Shown here: positions 40,104 to 49,965 of the stretch, piece by piece
Position numbering within the stretch: the stretch's first letter is position 1
Layout of the letters: each line of letters begins with the position of its first letter
Assembly: GCF_900444945.1 (NCBI RefSeq)
Contig: NZ_UFRM01000001.1
Location: 1,461,001 to 1,525,000, forward strand
DNA: 64,000 nucleotides
Direction of reading: 5' to 3'
Origin: Actinobacillus lignieresii
GTDB taxonomy: Bacteria; Pseudomonadota; Gammaproteobacteria; Enterobacterales; Pasteurellaceae
Made by a program: the position numbers and the translations under genes
Notes under the pieces: model-generated
Told to the model about the DNA's origin: nothing
Databases searched by the model: none
Seen by the model: the letters and a program-made list of their open reading frames with translations, nothing else

Positions 40104-40976
40104 ATGCAAAACTTAATTTGCTACAAACAAATGCCGGTTTGGACCAAAGACAGCCTGCCACAAATGTTCCAAGAAAAACACAATACTAAGGAAGGTACTT
40201 GGGCAAAACTGACTGTGCTTAAAGGCGAATTAAAATTTTATGAATTGACCGAACAAGGCGAAGAAGTCAATAGCATGATTTTTACCCCTGAAAATCAGCC
40301 GCCGTTTGTAGAGCCGCAACTTTGGCATAAAGTCGAAGCGCTGTCCGATGATTTGGAATGTCAGCTCGCATTCTATTGCGAAGCGAAAGATTACTATGCG
40401 AAAAAATATAATCTCACCACGACTCATTCCGAAGTGTTAAATGCGGTTAATTATGTGAAAGGTGGTAAAGCGTTGGATTTAGGTTGCGGACGCGGACGCA
40501 ATTCGCTCTATCTGAATTTATTAGGTTTTGATGTAACGGCGGTTGATCATAATGCCGAGAGTATCGAATTCTTAAACTATATGATTGAGAAAGAGAATCT
40601 GCAAAATATCGAAACCGGTGTTTATGATATTAACCAAGCCACTATCGGCAGCCAAAGCGGTGAATATGATCTGATTGTTTCTACGGTTGTGATGATGTTC
40701 TTAAACCGTGAATGCATTCCTGCAATTATTGAAAATATGCAGAAAAACACCAAAGTCGGCGGCTATAACTTAATTGTGTGTGCGATGAGTACCGAAGAAT
40801 ATCCGTGTCCGATGCCGTTCTCATTTACCTTCGGCGAGCGAGAATTAGCGAACTATTATCAAGATTGGGAATTAGTGAAGTACAACGAAGATTTGGGCGA
40901 ATTGCATAAAACCGATGCGAACGGCAACCGTATTAAAATGCGTTTCGCAACCATGTTAGCCAAGAAAACGGCGTAA
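40104..40976 (+). CDS. tehB: tellurite resistance methyltransferase TehB, long form
   Basis: TehB is a SAM-dependent methyltransferase linked to tellurite resistance and, in H. influenzae, to oxidant resistance and haem use. The 290-residue form joins an N-terminal cupin-like domain (1-95, [20 protein letters not shown]) to the methyltransferase ([14 protein letters not shown] as SAM site). E. coli TehB lacks the first domain; this fused type is common in Pasteurellaceae. There is no tehA beside it. Confidence 0.9.
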   Translation: MQNLICYKQMPVWTKDSLPQMFQEKHNTKEGTWAKLTVLKGELKFYELTEQGEEVNSMIFTPENQPPFVEPQLWHKVEALSDDLECQLAFYCEAKDYYAKKYNLTTTHSEVLNAVNYVKGGKALDLGCGRGRNSLYLNLLGFDVTAVDHNAESIEFLNYMIEKENLQNIETGVYDINQATIGSQSGEYDLIVSTVVMMFLNRECIPAIIENMQKNTKVGGYNLIVCAMSTEEYPCPMPFSFTFGERELANYYQDWELVKYNEDLGELHKTDANGNRIKMRFATMLAKKTA

Positions 40977-40999
40977 TTTATCCTTTTTATCCTAACAAC

Positions 41000-41053
41000 A
41001 AGCAGTCTGATTTATCGGGAAATTTGTAAATTTTTCCCAAAATCAGACCGCTT
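41000..41053. terminator. uptake-signal inverted pair after tehB
   Basis: AAGCAGTCTGATT (41000-41012) pairs with AATCAGACCGCTT (41041-41053), with a further inner GGGAAATTT/AAATTTTTCCC. The left arm has one change from the uptake core (AAGCAG for AAGCGG). Confidence 0.65.
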
Positions 41054-41063
41054 GCTCGTATAT

Positions 41064-41092
41064 AAAAAAGGTACTCGTCAGAGACGAGCACC
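41064..41092 (-). terminator. terminator of the art operon
   Basis: On the minus strand GGTGCTCGTC pairs with GACGAGTACC (one G-U pair), followed by six T, 12 bases after the artM stop. Confidence 0.85.
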
Positions 41093-41103
41093 ATCGATAA
41101 AAT

Positions 41104-41787
41104 TTACGCTTTCTCGGCTGCCGGACGCTCAAACGCCAATACCTTCGCCTCTACTCTGCGCAACAGAATCGTCATAATACCGGTAATTACTAAGTAAATC
41201 GCTCCGGCAATACCGTAAATGGTAATCGCATCGTATTCCGTACCGTATAACTGGCGGGCATAGCCCATAATATCCAATAAGGTGATGGTTGAAGCTAACG
41301 ATGTGCCTTTGAACACTAAGATAATCTCATTGCTATACGACGGTAATGCACGGCGTAAAGCATATGGAATTAAGATTTTCAAAGTATCTAAACGGCTTAA
41401 ACCAAGCGCCGCACAGGTTTCCCACTGCCCTTTCGGAATCGCTTTTACCGCACCGTGGAATAATTGGGTTGAGTATGCCGCACTATTTAACGCTAACGCT
41501 AACGCCGCACAAAACCACGCATCCGATAAAAATTGCCAAGCAAAGCTATCGACAATCCACTGGAATTGACCCGGTCCGTGATAAATCAAAAAGAACTGTA
41601 CCAATAACGGTGTTCCGGTAAATAGCATCAAATAACCGTTTACGATTGCCTTAATCAGCTTGCTTTCCATTGAAAGTAAGAAGGTCAAAATCACCGCTAA
41701 TACAAACGCAATCAGCAATGAAACGGCGGTTAAGCTCAAACTGGTCGGAATCCCTTGCGCGATAACGGCTAAATAATCTTGAAACAT
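41104..41787 (-). CDS. artM: arginine ABC transporter permease ArtM
   Basis: One of two inner-membrane permeases of the arginine importer. The 227 residues have about five membrane segments and the EAA-type loop WETCAALGLSRLDTLKILIPYALRRALPS (residues 141-169). ArtM is last in artP-artI-artQ-artM. The start overlaps the artQ stop by one base. Confidence 0.93.
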   Translation of the reverse strand: MFQDYLAVIAQGIPTSLSLTAVSLLIAFVLAVILTFLLSMESKLIKAIVNGYLMLFTGTPLLVQFFLIYHGPGQFQWIVDSFAWQFLSDAWFCAALALALNSAAYSTQLFHGAVKAIPKGQWETCAALGLSRLDTLKILIPYALRRALPSYSNEIILVFKGTSLASTITLLDIMGYARQLYGTEYDAITIYGIAGAIYLVITGIMTILLRRVEAKVLAFERPAAEKA

Positions 41788-42458
41788 TATTTACCCCCTC
41801 TTTCAAAGCGAGTAAAACGTTTTTCAAGTCCGGCAATTATCACTTGGCTGATTAAGGTAATCGCTAAATAAATTAACGCCGCCAAACCGTACCATGTAAA
41901 AGGTTGATGCTCATTCGTATTAATTAAATCCGTTTGACGCATTAAATCGTCCACCCCGGTCAAGGAAATCAACGCCGTATCTTTTAATAACACTAACCAT
42001 TGGTTGCTTAAGCCCGGTAAAGCATGACGCCAAACTTGCGGCATAATAATTCTTAAAAACGTATGCGCACGACTTAGCCCTAGTGCTGCGCCACTTTCCC
42101 ATTGTCCGTTCGGTACGGCTTGAATCGCACCACGCAACGATTGCGAAGCATAGGCTGAAAAAATTAAGGAAAGCGCTAATACCCCAGAGCTAAACGCACT
42201 AAACTCAACATATTCGCCGGTAATTTTTTCAACCAATTCGGTTGAACCGAAGAAAATCAGTAAAACCACTAAAATTTCCGGTAAACCGCGCAATAAAGCT
42301 AAAAAAACAGAAGTCGGTTTACTAATACAAGGCTGTTTATTGGTTTCCAGTACCACAAACAGCATTGAAAGTAATAAGCCGACTATCAGGGAAGTCAGTG
42401 CCAACCCTAAGGTCATTAGGGTTGCACTATAAATAAGCGGAAGATATTCTGAGAACAT
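41787..42458 (-). CDS. artQ: arginine ABC transporter permease ArtQ
   Basis: Second permease of the arginine importer, 223 residues, with the EAA loop WESGAALGLSRAHTFLRIIM and LRGLPEILVVLLIFFG typical of ArtQ. It lies five bases after artI. Assignment as Q rather than M rests on gene order and closer resemblance to ArtQ. Confidence 0.92.
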   Translation of the reverse strand: MFSEYLPLIYSATLMTLGLALTSLIVGLLLSMLFVVLETNKQPCISKPTSVFLALLRGLPEILVVLLIFFGSTELVEKITGEYVEFSAFSSGVLALSLIFSAYASQSLRGAIQAVPNGQWESGAALGLSRAHTFLRIIMPQVWRHALPGLSNQWLVLLKDTALISLTGVDDLMRQTDLINTNEHQPFTWYGLAALIYLAITLISQVIIAGLEKRFTRFERGGK

Positions 42459-42463
42459 AAAAA

Positions 42464-43183
42464 TTATTTAGTCATCCATTTATCGTAGATTTTTTGGTAT
42501 TCGCCGTTCGCTTTAATTGCCGCTAAACCTTTATTTAATTCCGCCACTAATTCGCCGTTTGACTTATTGACTGCAATACCTAAACCGTTACCGAAATATT
42601 TTTTATTGGTTACTTTGTCACCTACGAATGAAAGCTCCGCTTCTTTCGATAACATATCCGATAATACCGCAGTATCGCCGAAGATAATATCAATACGACC
42701 GTTTTTTAAATCCAATACCGCATCTTGTAATGAAGCGTATGATTTCGGTGCATATTGTTTTGCTTCCGCAACAACATATTGTTGGAACGTAGTACCGTTT
42801 TGTACGCCGACATTTTTAGCCGTATTTAAATCCGCTTTACCTTTTACCGCAATAAAACTTGCCGAACTGTCATAATAAGCATCCGTGAAAGCCACTTGTT
42901 TTGCACGTGCTTCGGTAATATCAATCGCCGAGATCGCCGCATCAATGCGTTTTTGTTTTACCGCTTGAATTAAACCGTCAAATGATTGGCTTTTGAATGA
43001 ACAATTCGCTTGAATTTCCTTACAAATTGCATTGGCAACGTCCACATCGAAACCAATGATTTCGCCTTTTTCATTGGTTAATTCAAACGGCGGATAGCTA
43101 GGTTCCATCGCAAAGGTTAAATCTTTTGCTTGTGCTGAAAGTGCTGTAAGTGCGATTGCTGATGCTAATAAAAGTTTTTTCAT
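42464..43183 (-). CDS. artI: arginine ABC transporter periplasmic binding protein
   Basis: The 239-residue solute-binding protein begins with a Sec signal peptide ([19 protein letters not shown], cleavage before KD). The solute-binding fold is marked by [22 protein letters not shown] and [21 protein letters not shown] placed the start at 43183; an in-frame ATG five codons earlier would overlay the ribosome site (AAGGACA). It could bind other basic amino acids too. Confidence 0.93.
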   Translation of the reverse strand: MKKLLLASAIALTALSAQAKDLTFAMEPSYPPFELTNEKGEIIGFDVDVANAICKEIQANCSFKSQSFDGLIQAVKQKRIDAAISAIDITEARAKQVAFTDAYYDSSASFIAVKGKADLNTAKNVGVQNGTTFQQYVVAEAKQYAPKSYASLQDAVLDLKNGRIDIIFGDTAVLSDMLSKEAELSFVGDKVTNKKYFGNGLGIAVNKSNGELVAELNKGLAAIKANGEYQKIYDKWMTK

Positions 43184-43203
43184 AATGTGTCCTTGCATAG
43201 TGT

Positions 43204-43938
43204 TTATTCTGAGTGAGAGAGATAGTTTTCAAATTGAGCGGTTTTCGGTCGTTCAAAACAATCTGCGCCGCCTTGTTCGATAATTTTGCCTTTTTCCATA
43301 TATACCACTTTAGTCGCCACTTTACGCGCTACACCGACTTCGTGAGTCACAATAACTTGGGTAATACCGGTATCTTGCAATTCTTTAATAATATCAACCA
43401 CTTGAGCGGTAATTTCCGGGTCAAGTGCGGCAGTCGGTTCATCAAATAACAGTACCTGCGGCTGCATCATTAATGCACGAGCAATTGCCACGCGTTGTTG
43501 CTGACCACCAGATAATTGTAGCGGAAAACGATCGGCGAATTCGCCTAAACGTAAACGTTCCAAATGCGATTTAGCACGCTGAATCGCTTCTTCTTTCGCC
43601 AAACCCAATACCTTCATCGGCGCTTCGATCAGGTTTTGCATTACGCTTAAATGCGGCCATAAGTGATATTGTTGAAACACCATACCGACTTCACGGCGTA
43701 ATAATGCGATTTCTTTCGCATCAGTCTTCGCCGAAAGATTGAATTTATGTTGTGCAATCTCAAGCGTACCTGATTGTGGAATTTCCATTAAGTTTAGCGT
43801 ACGAATCAGGGTACTTTTACCCGCACCGCTCGGACCTAACAGCACTACCGTATCGCCTTTTTCGATATCTAAATTAATATCGAATAATGCTTGGCTTGAA
43901 CCGTAAAAAAAGTTGACGTTGTGAATGCGAATTGCCAT
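43204..43938 (-). CDS. artP: arginine ABC transporter ATP-binding protein
   Basis: The ATPase of the importer, 244 residues. Motifs: [41 protein letters not shown], and [10 protein letters not shown]. It is first in the artPIQM operon and is preceded by two adjacent ArgR-type boxes, so arginine should repress transcription. Confidence 0.95.
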   Translation of the reverse strand: MAIRIHNVNFFYGSSQALFDINLDIEKGDTVVLLGPSGAGKSTLIRTLNLMEIPQSGTLEIAQHKFNLSAKTDAKEIALLRREVGMVFQQYHLWPHLSVMQNLIEAPMKVLGLAKEEAIQRAKSHLERLRLGEFADRFPLQLSGGQQQRVAIARALMMQPQVLLFDEPTAALDPEITAQVVDIIKELQDTGITQVIVTHEVGVARKVATKVVYMEKGKIIEQGGADCFERPKTAQFENYLSHSE

Positions 43939-43966
43939 TCGTTTAAAATCCTGTACATTTCAAATA

Positions 43967-44005
43967 ACTGAATGAATACTAATTTTTATTGCATAATTAT
44001 GCAAG
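43967..44005. promoter_or_regulatory. double ARG box (ArgR operator) of artPIQM
   Basis: Box 1 (43988-44005) contains the perfect 16-base palindrome TTGCATAATTATGCAA. Box 2 (43967-43984) has a perfect left half TGAAT and a weaker right half. The boxes are 18 bases each with three bases between, the normal spacing of ArgR hexamer sites. They lie 30-67 bases before artP. Confidence 0.8.
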
Positions 44006-44037
44006 ATGTTTTTCTTATGATTTTGTAAAAATTTTAT

Positions 44038-44087
44038 AAAAAATAACCGCTTGCAATAAAATTAAATATAACAAGCGGTCATTTTTC
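44038..44087. terminator. inverted uptake-signal pair upstream of artP
   Basis: AAAAATAACCGCTTG faces CAAGCGGTCATTTTT with one mismatch. It probably ends transcripts of the PEBP-family gene from the right. Confidence 0.65.
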
Positions 44088-44167
44088 TCAAAAGTTTTAC
44101 CATTACTGGAGCAAGTGTCCCCACTCGTGTCATCTACCTAATTCTTTCTTAGGTATTAACTTAACCC

Positions 44168-44665
44168 TTAAACATCATAAGTTCCCATTACACTTGCTGT
44201 AGCTAAGATATGGTCTTGCATTGCAAAATGCAGATCGTTAAAACGGAAACCGGAAGTTAAATTCAGCTTGGTATCCAACGCATAAACGATAAGTTCATAG
44301 CGGTGTTTGCAATTCGGTGGTGCCATGCCGCCATAATTTGAAGCTTCTTCGATTGAGAAGTTGCCTAATTTACTTGCCCACGAGTTAGCACCTTGTACAA
44401 AATCAGTTGCCGTTAGACTTTCGTTTTCGGCAATTTTGGTGCGTTCTAAATCGGCAATTAACCAATGAATCCAGACAAAACCGCTTGCGGTAATCGCATC
44501 TTTATCTTCCAGTACTACTGCAAAGGATTTCGTCCCTTCAGGTACCTCACTAATTTCAAACGGAATCGAATAACTCGGCATACCGTTCGGGCTGAATTGG
44601 CTGCCGCGTTTGCCGTATTTATCTTCAAACGCTCTGTTTTTAATCGCTGAACTCGTTACTTTCAT
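44168..44665 (-). CDS. YbhB/YbcL-family (PEBP, Raf kinase inhibitor-like) protein
   Basis: A 165-residue protein of the phosphatidylethanolamine-binding fold. Conserved segments are SYSIPFEISEVPEGTKSFAVVLED, GFVWIHWLI, and NYGGMAPPNCKHRYELIVYALD (ligand-site DxD/GxxPP-like features). Function in bacteria is not known. The ATG at 44665 has GGAAGGTGC before it; an upstream in-frame start adds nine residues over that ribosome site and was rejected. Confidence 0.85.
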   Translation of the reverse strand: MKVTSSAIKNRAFEDKYGKRGSQFSPNGMPSYSIPFEISEVPEGTKSFAVVLEDKDAITASGFVWIHWLIADLERTKIAENESLTATDFVQGANSWASKLGNFSIEEASNYGGMAPPNCKHRYELIVYALDTKLNLTSGFRFNDLHFAMQDHILATASVMGTYDV

Positions 44666-44734
44666 AGCACCTTCCTTATAGTTAATTATCAAAAATTAAC
44701 CTATACTATACGCCCATTTAATTTATTAGGAAAT

Positions 44735-45700
44735 ATGATGTTATACGCTTCACTTGCCATTGTAATCGGCTTAATTTTACTCGTCTGGAGTGCGGATAAA
44801 TTTGTAGAGGGTGCGGCTTCTTCCGCCCGTCATTTCGGCATGTCTCCGCTTTTAATCGGTATCGTGATTGTCGGTTTCGGCACCTCGGCGCCGGAAATGT
44901 TGGTATCCGCCTCTTCGGCACTAAAAGGCGCTTCGGGGATTGCGCTCGGTAACGCTTACGGATCCAATATCACTAATATTGCGCTTATCTTAGGGGTTAC
45001 CGCCTTAATCAAACCGATTATTGTCGCTTCCGAAGTGATTAAGAAAGAACTGCCTATGTTAATTTTAATTACGTTAGTGTCAGCGTATATGCTGTTCGAT
45101 GCGCAAGCCACCCAAATAGAAGCGGTCATTTTATTGATTATTTTTGCCGTTTATATGGGATGGACAATATGGGTCGCATTGCGCAGCAAAAATGATACGC
45201 TTGCTCAAACGGAATCTTTAAATGAAGAGCGATTGCCGATTGGCAAAGCACTCTTCTGGGTCGTTATAGGTTTACTATTTTTAATGGCAAGTTCCCAATT
45301 GCTTGTTTGGGGAGCGGTCGAAATCGCCAAATATTTCGGCGTGAGCGATTTAGTTATCGGTTTAACCATTGTAGCGGTCGGCACGTCATTACCTGAACTG
45401 GCCTCTTCAATTATTGCCGCCCGTAAAGGCGAGTCCGATCTTGCTTTAGGAAATATTGTCGGATCAAATTTATTTAATACGTTAGCAGTGGTCGGGATTG
45501 CCGGCGCTATCGAACCGATGCAAGTGGAAGCGGAGGTGTTCTCCCGTGATATGCTCGTGATGTTGGCGGTAACCGTTCTGCTATTTTTCTTTGCGTTTAG
45601 CTTCCGTAAAAGAGCGGGCAGAATTAATCGGGCGGAAGGTGCGATTCTCTTTATATGCTATGTCGCCTACACCTTATATCTGTTAAAAACAGCGGTTTAA
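44735..45700 (+). CDS. yrbG: YrbG-type calcium/sodium antiporter
   Basis: An inner-membrane exchanger of the Ca2+:cation antiporter family with 321 residues and about ten membrane segments. The two inverted alpha repeats are clear: GFGTSAPEMLVSASSALKG with GNAYGSNITNIAL, and AVGTSLPELASSIIAARKG with GNIVGSNLFNTLAV. Ion preference is inferred from the family. In E. coli yrbG opens the kdsD-lpt cluster, but that cluster is not here. Confidence 0.92.
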   Translation: MMLYASLAIVIGLILLVWSADKFVEGAASSARHFGMSPLLIGIVIVGFGTSAPEMLVSASSALKGASGIALGNAYGSNITNIALILGVTALIKPIIVASEVIKKELPMLILITLVSAYMLFDAQATQIEAVILLIIFAVYMGWTIWVALRSKNDTLAQTESLNEERLPIGKALFWVVIGLLFLMASSQLLVWGAVEIAKYFGVSDLVIGLTIVAVGTSLPELASSIIAARKGESDLALGNIVGSNLFNTLAVVGIAGAIEPMQVEAEVFSRDMLVMLAVTVLLFFFAFSFRKRAGRINRAEGAILFICYVAYTLYLLKTAV

Positions 45701-45719
45701 AGAGCCGAATAAAATAAAT

Positions 45720-45775
45720 CAAGCGGTCGTTTTTCTTGGAGACTTTGCAAAAATCTTCGGAAAAACGACCGCTTG
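45720..45775. terminator. inverted uptake-signal terminator between yrbG and the antitoxin gene
   Basis: A perfect 15-pair stem (CAAGCGGTCGTTTTT with AAAAACGACCGCTTG) and a 26-base loop. Both arms hold a complete uptake core. The right arm ends three bases before the antitoxin stop codon. Confidence 0.8.
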
Positions 45776-45777
45776 TT

Positions 45778-46071
45778 TTAACGTACCGTTTTGTTTTTAT
45801 CTAACGGTACGATTTGTAAAGTTTTCCCCAACGGCACAAGCAACTTTAATACCGTCGCCAACGACGGATTAATCGAGCCTTTTTCTACCCGAGCAATCAT
45901 AGATTGTTTTACGCCGCTTAATTTCTCCAATTTTCGTTGAGAAATACCGAGCTGCTGACGGGTTTCAATGATTTCTAAAATAAGTCGTATGCGAAACTGA
46001 GTTTCCGCTATTTCCGACTCGTCAAAAATTTCTTGTTCAAACGATGTCCAACTAGAACCAATAGGGCTCAT
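45778..46071 (-). CDS. XRE-family antitoxin (HigA-like)
   Basis: A 97-residue protein with a helix-turn-helix at about residues 36-75 (TRQQLGISQRKLEKLSGVKQ), typical of antitoxins in toxin-first pairs. It should neutralise the toxin encoded just before it and repress the shared promoter. The start overlaps the toxin end by 20 bases, so translation is coupled. Assignment rests on the pairing and the fold; no exact family name is claimed. Confidence 0.85.
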   Translation of the reverse strand: MSPIGSSWTSFEQEIFDESEIAETQFRIRLILEIIETRQQLGISQRKLEKLSGVKQSMIARVEKGSINPSLATVLKLLVPLGKTLQIVPLDKNKTVR

Positions 46072-46423
46072 CTTTTATTCTCTCCTGTAAATCCGCCAAC
46101 CGAACTTTTGCACGTTCTATTTCTCGTTTCGGAATTCGATAATTCTGTTTGGCAAAATAATGCAACAACACAAATTTTCCCCGAATAATACTTGCAAATA
46201 ACAGGCAATCGCCCACCGGACGTAACTGCCAAATACGATCTTCCAAATGCTTAATATAATTCTCACCGGCTCGAGTACCGTGCAAATGTAAAATACTCAA
46301 ATGATGGCTGATTTTGTGTAATCGTTCTCGACTGCCTTCCTGCCGTTCTTTTAGCAGCCTTAACAGAAATTCTTTTACGGGTTCTCTCCCCCGCTTATCT
46401 CGATAAAAGACTATTTCATACAT
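46052..46423 (-). CDS. RelE/HigB-like toxin (phage Gp49-like family)
   Basis: A 123-residue basic protein, probably an mRNA interferase. It has the Gp49/HigB pattern: EIVFYRDKRGREPVKEFL, HGTRAGENYIKHLEDRIWQLRP, and the basic FVLLHYFAKQNYRIPKREIERAK. I chose the ATG at 46423 behind AAAAGGAG; the longer frame adds 23 residues over the ribosome site. It precedes its antitoxin gene, as in higBA. H. influenzae has a similar pair (HI1419/HI1420). Confidence 0.86.
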   Translation of the reverse strand: MYEIVFYRDKRGREPVKEFLLRLLKERQEGSRERLHKISHHLSILHLHGTRAGENYIKHLEDRIWQLRPVGDCLLFASIIRGKFVLLHYFAKQNYRIPKREIERAKVRLADLQERIKDEPYWF

Positions 46424-46615
46424 CGTTTTTTTCTCCTTTTGAATGAAAACGCGTAAATTAATTATGGCTTTATCGAGTAACTTTCTCAACACAAAATGTC
46501 ATTTTATGTCAATTTTTTAAGAAATATTCACGATTTTTGTTGTAAGAAGCAGGCATTTTGCCTGACCTTACTTATTTATATTACAATACGCCACCTTTTA
46601 TCTTTCTGTATCGAT

Positions 46616-48367
46616 ATGCTAAAACGTTTTATTTTTCTCTTGGTCAGCATAATGCTAACCCTTTCCGCACACGCCGGTTTATTCGGTAACGACCAGCCCA
46701 AATATTTGAGCGGTTCCGAAGCATTCGCTTTTTCAGCCACACCGAAATCCGATAAACAAATTGAGCTGAATTGGCAAATTGCAGACGGTTATTATCTGTA
46801 TAAAAAAGAAATACAGGTCACGCCGCAAAATGCCGAAATCCAACCGTTAACGTTCCCTGCTGCGGAAAATTATCACGATGAGTTTTTCGGCGAGGTGGAA
46901 ATTTTCCGTGATCAACTGACGTTGCCGATAACATTCTCTGCAGCACAAGCGAACGCTAGTCTTTCGGTTCGTTATCAAGGCTGTACCAAAGGCTTTTGCT
47001 ATCCGCCCGAAACGGCCACCGTTAGTTTAGACGGCCAACAAGCGGTCGATTCCGCTCAAAATATTGCAAAAAATAGCGAAAATTCAACCGCTTCTCTGCC
47101 TTTGGCTAATGCACCGAAAGCGGAACAGGATCAGCTTGCCGAGAACTTGGCGAATAATCGCTTATCGATTTTCTGGTTCTTTGTACTGGGTATCGGTTTA
47201 GCCTTTACCCCGTGCGTATTACCAATGCTGCCGTTATTATCTGCAATTGTGATTGGCAATAAGCAACGCCCTAATACGTTCAAAGCTTTATTACTCAGCT
47301 TTGCTTATGTACAAGGTATGGCGCTCACTTATACGCTATTAGGTTTGGTGGTAGCAGCAATCGGCTTACCGTTCCAAGTAGCGTTACAAAGCCCGCCGGT
47401 GCTAATTTCACTTGCGATTTTATTCACCATTTTAGCCGCTTCGATGTTCGGCTTATTTGAAATCCGCTTGCCGAATTCATGGCAACAAAAACTGAATGCG
47501 ATGAGTCAGAAACAGCAAGGCGGTGCATTTGGTAGTGTATTTGTGATGGGGATGATTGCCGGTTTAGTGGCTTCACCTTGTACTTCCGCGCCGTTATCCG
47601 GCGCATTACTGTATGTTGCCCAAAGTGGGGACTTACTCACCGGCGGATTAGCACTTTATTTATTAGCTTTAGGAATGGGGATTCCGTTAATTCTGATTAC
47701 CTTATTCGGTAACCGTATTTTGCCGAAATCGGGCGATTGGTTATTGAAAGTCAAAACCGCCTTCGGGTTTGTGATGTTAGCTTTACCGGTCTTTTTACTT
47801 AGCCGTATTTTACCAAGCCATTATGAGCCGTTGATGTGGTCGGCGCTGGCAATGGTGTTTGTTGGCTGGTTGATTAGCGTGATTCCGGCACAAGGCGTCA
47901 TCAAACAAGCGGTCAGAATTCTACTATTTTTTGCATTTGCGCTTGCTTCTTACCCTTGGGCAAACTTAGTGTGGAATCAAGGTAACAGTAGCCATTCGGC
48001 ACAAGTAAGCAACCACTTAGCCTTTGAACGCGTGCAATCACTTGCAGAATTACAAGCAAAATTGACCGCTTCACAAGGCAAAAAAGTGATGTTAGATCTG
48101 TACGCTGACTGGTGTGTAGCGTGTAAGGAGTTTGAGAAATACACTTTTACCGACCAAGCTGTACAGCAAAAATTGACTGAAATGGTGGTGTTACAAGTGG
48201 ATATGACCAATAATTCGCCACAAAACGATGAACTGATGAAACACTTCAACGTACTAGGTTTACCGACCATTTTATTCTTTGATGAGGACGGTAATGAACT
48301 GACGCAATCAAGAGTTACCGGCTTCTTAGAAGCAAATCAATTTTTAAATTGGCTAAATCAGTTATAA
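46616..48367 (+). CDS. dsbD: thiol:disulfide interchange protein DsbD
   Basis: DsbD carries electrons from cytoplasmic thioredoxin to periplasmic DsbC and CcmG-type proteins. The 583 residues include a signal peptide (LKRFIFLLVSIMLTLSAHA), an N-terminal domain with cysteines in RYQGCTKGFCYPP, eight membrane segments with FTPCVLPMLPLL and ASPCTSAPLSGALL, and a C-terminal thioredoxin domain with DWCVACKEFE. I chose 46616 because the earlier frame start adds 40 residues before the signal peptide. The ccm genes in this window depend on this protein. Confidence 0.95.
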   Translation: MLKRFIFLLVSIMLTLSAHAGLFGNDQPKYLSGSEAFAFSATPKSDKQIELNWQIADGYYLYKKEIQVTPQNAEIQPLTFPAAENYHDEFFGEVEIFRDQLTLPITFSAAQANASLSVRYQGCTKGFCYPPETATVSLDGQQAVDSAQNIAKNSENSTASLPLANAPKAEQDQLAENLANNRLSIFWFFVLGIGLAFTPCVLPMLPLLSAIVIGNKQRPNTFKALLLSFAYVQGMALTYTLLGLVVAAIGLPFQVALQSPPVLISLAILFTILAASMFGLFEIRLPNSWQQKLNAMSQKQQGGAFGSVFVMGMIAGLVASPCTSAPLSGALLYVAQSGDLLTGGLALYLLALGMGIPLILITLFGNRILPKSGDWLLKVKTAFGFVMLALPVFLLSRILPSHYEPLMWSALAMVFVGWLISVIPAQGVIKQAVRILLFFAFALASYPWANLVWNQGNSSHSAQVSNHLAFERVQSLAELQAKLTASQGKKVMLDLYADWCVACKEFEKYTFTDQAVQQKLTEMVVLQVDMTNNSPQNDELMKHFNVLGLPTILFFDEDGNELTQSRVTGFLEANQFLNWLNQL

Positions 48368-48425
48368 TCTTATGGCACAAGTCAATCGCTTGTGCCATTT
48401 TTTTATTAACCACAATAAGTTTGCT

Positions 48426-48995
48426 ATGAACCAAGACAATCATAAAATTGAAGACATTATTCGTATTTTCGATGAATGTTTCGCCGAAGAATACAATACT
48501 CGCTTAGAAAAGGGCGAAGACTACCCGATTTACTTACCCGCATTTTTAGATGAAGACGGCGTGAAATCCGATCGCCCGTACAATGTAATTTTATTTGCAC
48601 ATGGCTATTACAGCAGTGCATTACACGAAATCGCCCATTGGCTTGTGGCAGGAACCGAACGCCGTAAATTAGAAGATTTCGGTTATTGGTATGAACCGGA
48701 CGGACGCTCAGCGGAGCGTCAGCGTGAATTTGAATCAGTGGAAGTTAAACCGCAAGCGATTGAATGGGTGTTGGCAACCGCTGCCGGCTTCCGCTATTTT
48801 GCCAGTGCGGATAACCTTTCCGGCAACCCGGGCGATAATTCAGCGTTTAAACAAGCGGTTTTCGACCAAGTAAAAATTTATGCGGAGCGTGGTTATTTAC
48901 CCAAACGTGCCGAAACACTACGTAAAGCGTTAGCCAAATTCTACGGCACAGAAGATAAAATTGATTTAGCAAATTTTGATTTGGCGAGAATCTAA
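48426..48995 (+). CDS. epmC: elongation factor P hydroxylase
   Basis: EpmC (YfcM) hydroxylates the modified lysine of elongation factor P. The 189 residues hold the metal motif HEIAHWLVAGTERR and FGYWYEPDGRSAERQREFE. The start at 48426 gives the family length; an earlier in-frame ATG at 48372 follows dsbD too closely. It may share the dsbD transcript. Confidence 0.92.
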   Translation: MNQDNHKIEDIIRIFDECFAEEYNTRLEKGEDYPIYLPAFLDEDGVKSDRPYNVILFAHGYYSSALHEIAHWLVAGTERRKLEDFGYWYEPDGRSAERQREFESVEVKPQAIEWVLATAAGFRYFASADNLSGNPGDNSAFKQAVFDQVKIYAERGYLPKRAETLRKALAKFYGTEDKIDLANFDLARI

Positions 48996-49000
48996 CAAAT

Positions 49001-49033
49001 AAGCGGTTAAATTTTTAGGAAATTTAACCGCTT
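49001..49033. terminator. inverted uptake-signal terminator between epmC and rsmI
   Basis: A perfect 14-pair stem (AAGCGGTTAAATTT with AAATTTAACCGCTT) with a five-base loop TTAGG, followed by GTATTTT. It serves two convergent genes. Confidence 0.85.
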
Positions 49034-49038
49034 GTATT

Positions 49039-49893
49039 TTAGTTATCGGAAAGATGTTCTAAACCGTACTGATAAAGCGCATTCTTTTTATAGCCGAAAG
49101 TCTCCGCTACGATTGCCGCCGCTTTTTTCAGCGGTAATTCTTGGCAAAGTAAACTGAGTAATTTAACCGCTTGGGTGGAAAATTCTTCATCGTCTTGTTG
49201 CGTTTTTCCTTCCACAACTAACACAATCTCACCTTTAATGCGATTGCAGTCTTCATTTAACCATGCAATTAAATTTGCCAACGTATCGCCGTGAATGGTT
49301 TCCCACGTTTTGGTAATTTCACGAGCCATCACCACATAACGATCAGCGCCCAACATTTTCTGTATATCTTCAAGCGTATCTAAAATGCGATGCGTAGATT
49401 CGTAAAAGATCAGGGTACGAGGTTCATCCGCCACTTCGGCTAATTTATCGCAGCGTGATTTGGTTTTAGCCGGTAAGAACCCTTCAAAGCAAAAGCGGTC
49501 AGAGGCAATACCGGACGCACAAAGTGCAGTAATTGCGGCACAAGCGCCGGGTAACGGCACGATTTTAATGCCGGCTTGGCGGCAATGGCGCACCAAATGA
49601 AAGCCCGGGTCACTAATTAACGGCGTACCGGCATCGGAGATCAGCGCAATATTCAGCCCTTGTTGTAATTTTTCAACTAATACCGCTGCTTTTTGTTGTT
49701 CATTATGATCGTGTAAGGCAAAAAACGGTTTTTTGATACCGTAATGGCTAAGTAATAAACCGCTATGACGAGTATCTTCGGCGGCAATTAAATCGACTTG
49801 AGCAAAAGTATCCAGTGCGCGTTGCGTAATATCGCCAAGGTTACCGATTGGTGTCGCCACAATATACAAAGTACCGTTTTGTTCGTTTTTCAT
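49039..49893 (-). CDS. rsmI: 16S rRNA (cytidine(1402)-2'-O)-methyltransferase
   Basis: RsmI methylates the ribose of C1402 in 16S rRNA. The 284 residues start with [19 protein letters not shown], followed by [25 protein letters not shown] and [16 protein letters not shown], the SAM/tetrapyrrole methylase pattern. It is divergent from lpoA, the standard arrangement in gamma-proteobacteria. Confidence 0.96.
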   Translation of the reverse strand: MKNEQNGTLYIVATPIGNLGDITQRALDTFAQVDLIAAEDTRHSGLLLSHYGIKKPFFALHDHNEQQKAAVLVEKLQQGLNIALISDAGTPLISDPGFHLVRHCRQAGIKIVPLPGACAAITALCASGIASDRFCFEGFLPAKTKSRCDKLAEVADEPRTLIFYESTHRILDTLEDIQKMLGADRYVVMAREITKTWETIHGDTLANLIAWLNEDCNRIKGEIVLVVEGKTQQDDEEFSTQAVKLLSLLCQELPLKKAAAIVAETFGYKKNALYQYGLEHLSDN

Positions 49894-49965
49894 TTGATTT
49901 TCACTCGTTTGATAAGTAAGATTTCAATATTATTCCGCCCATTATAGTCTATTAGGAGCAATACA

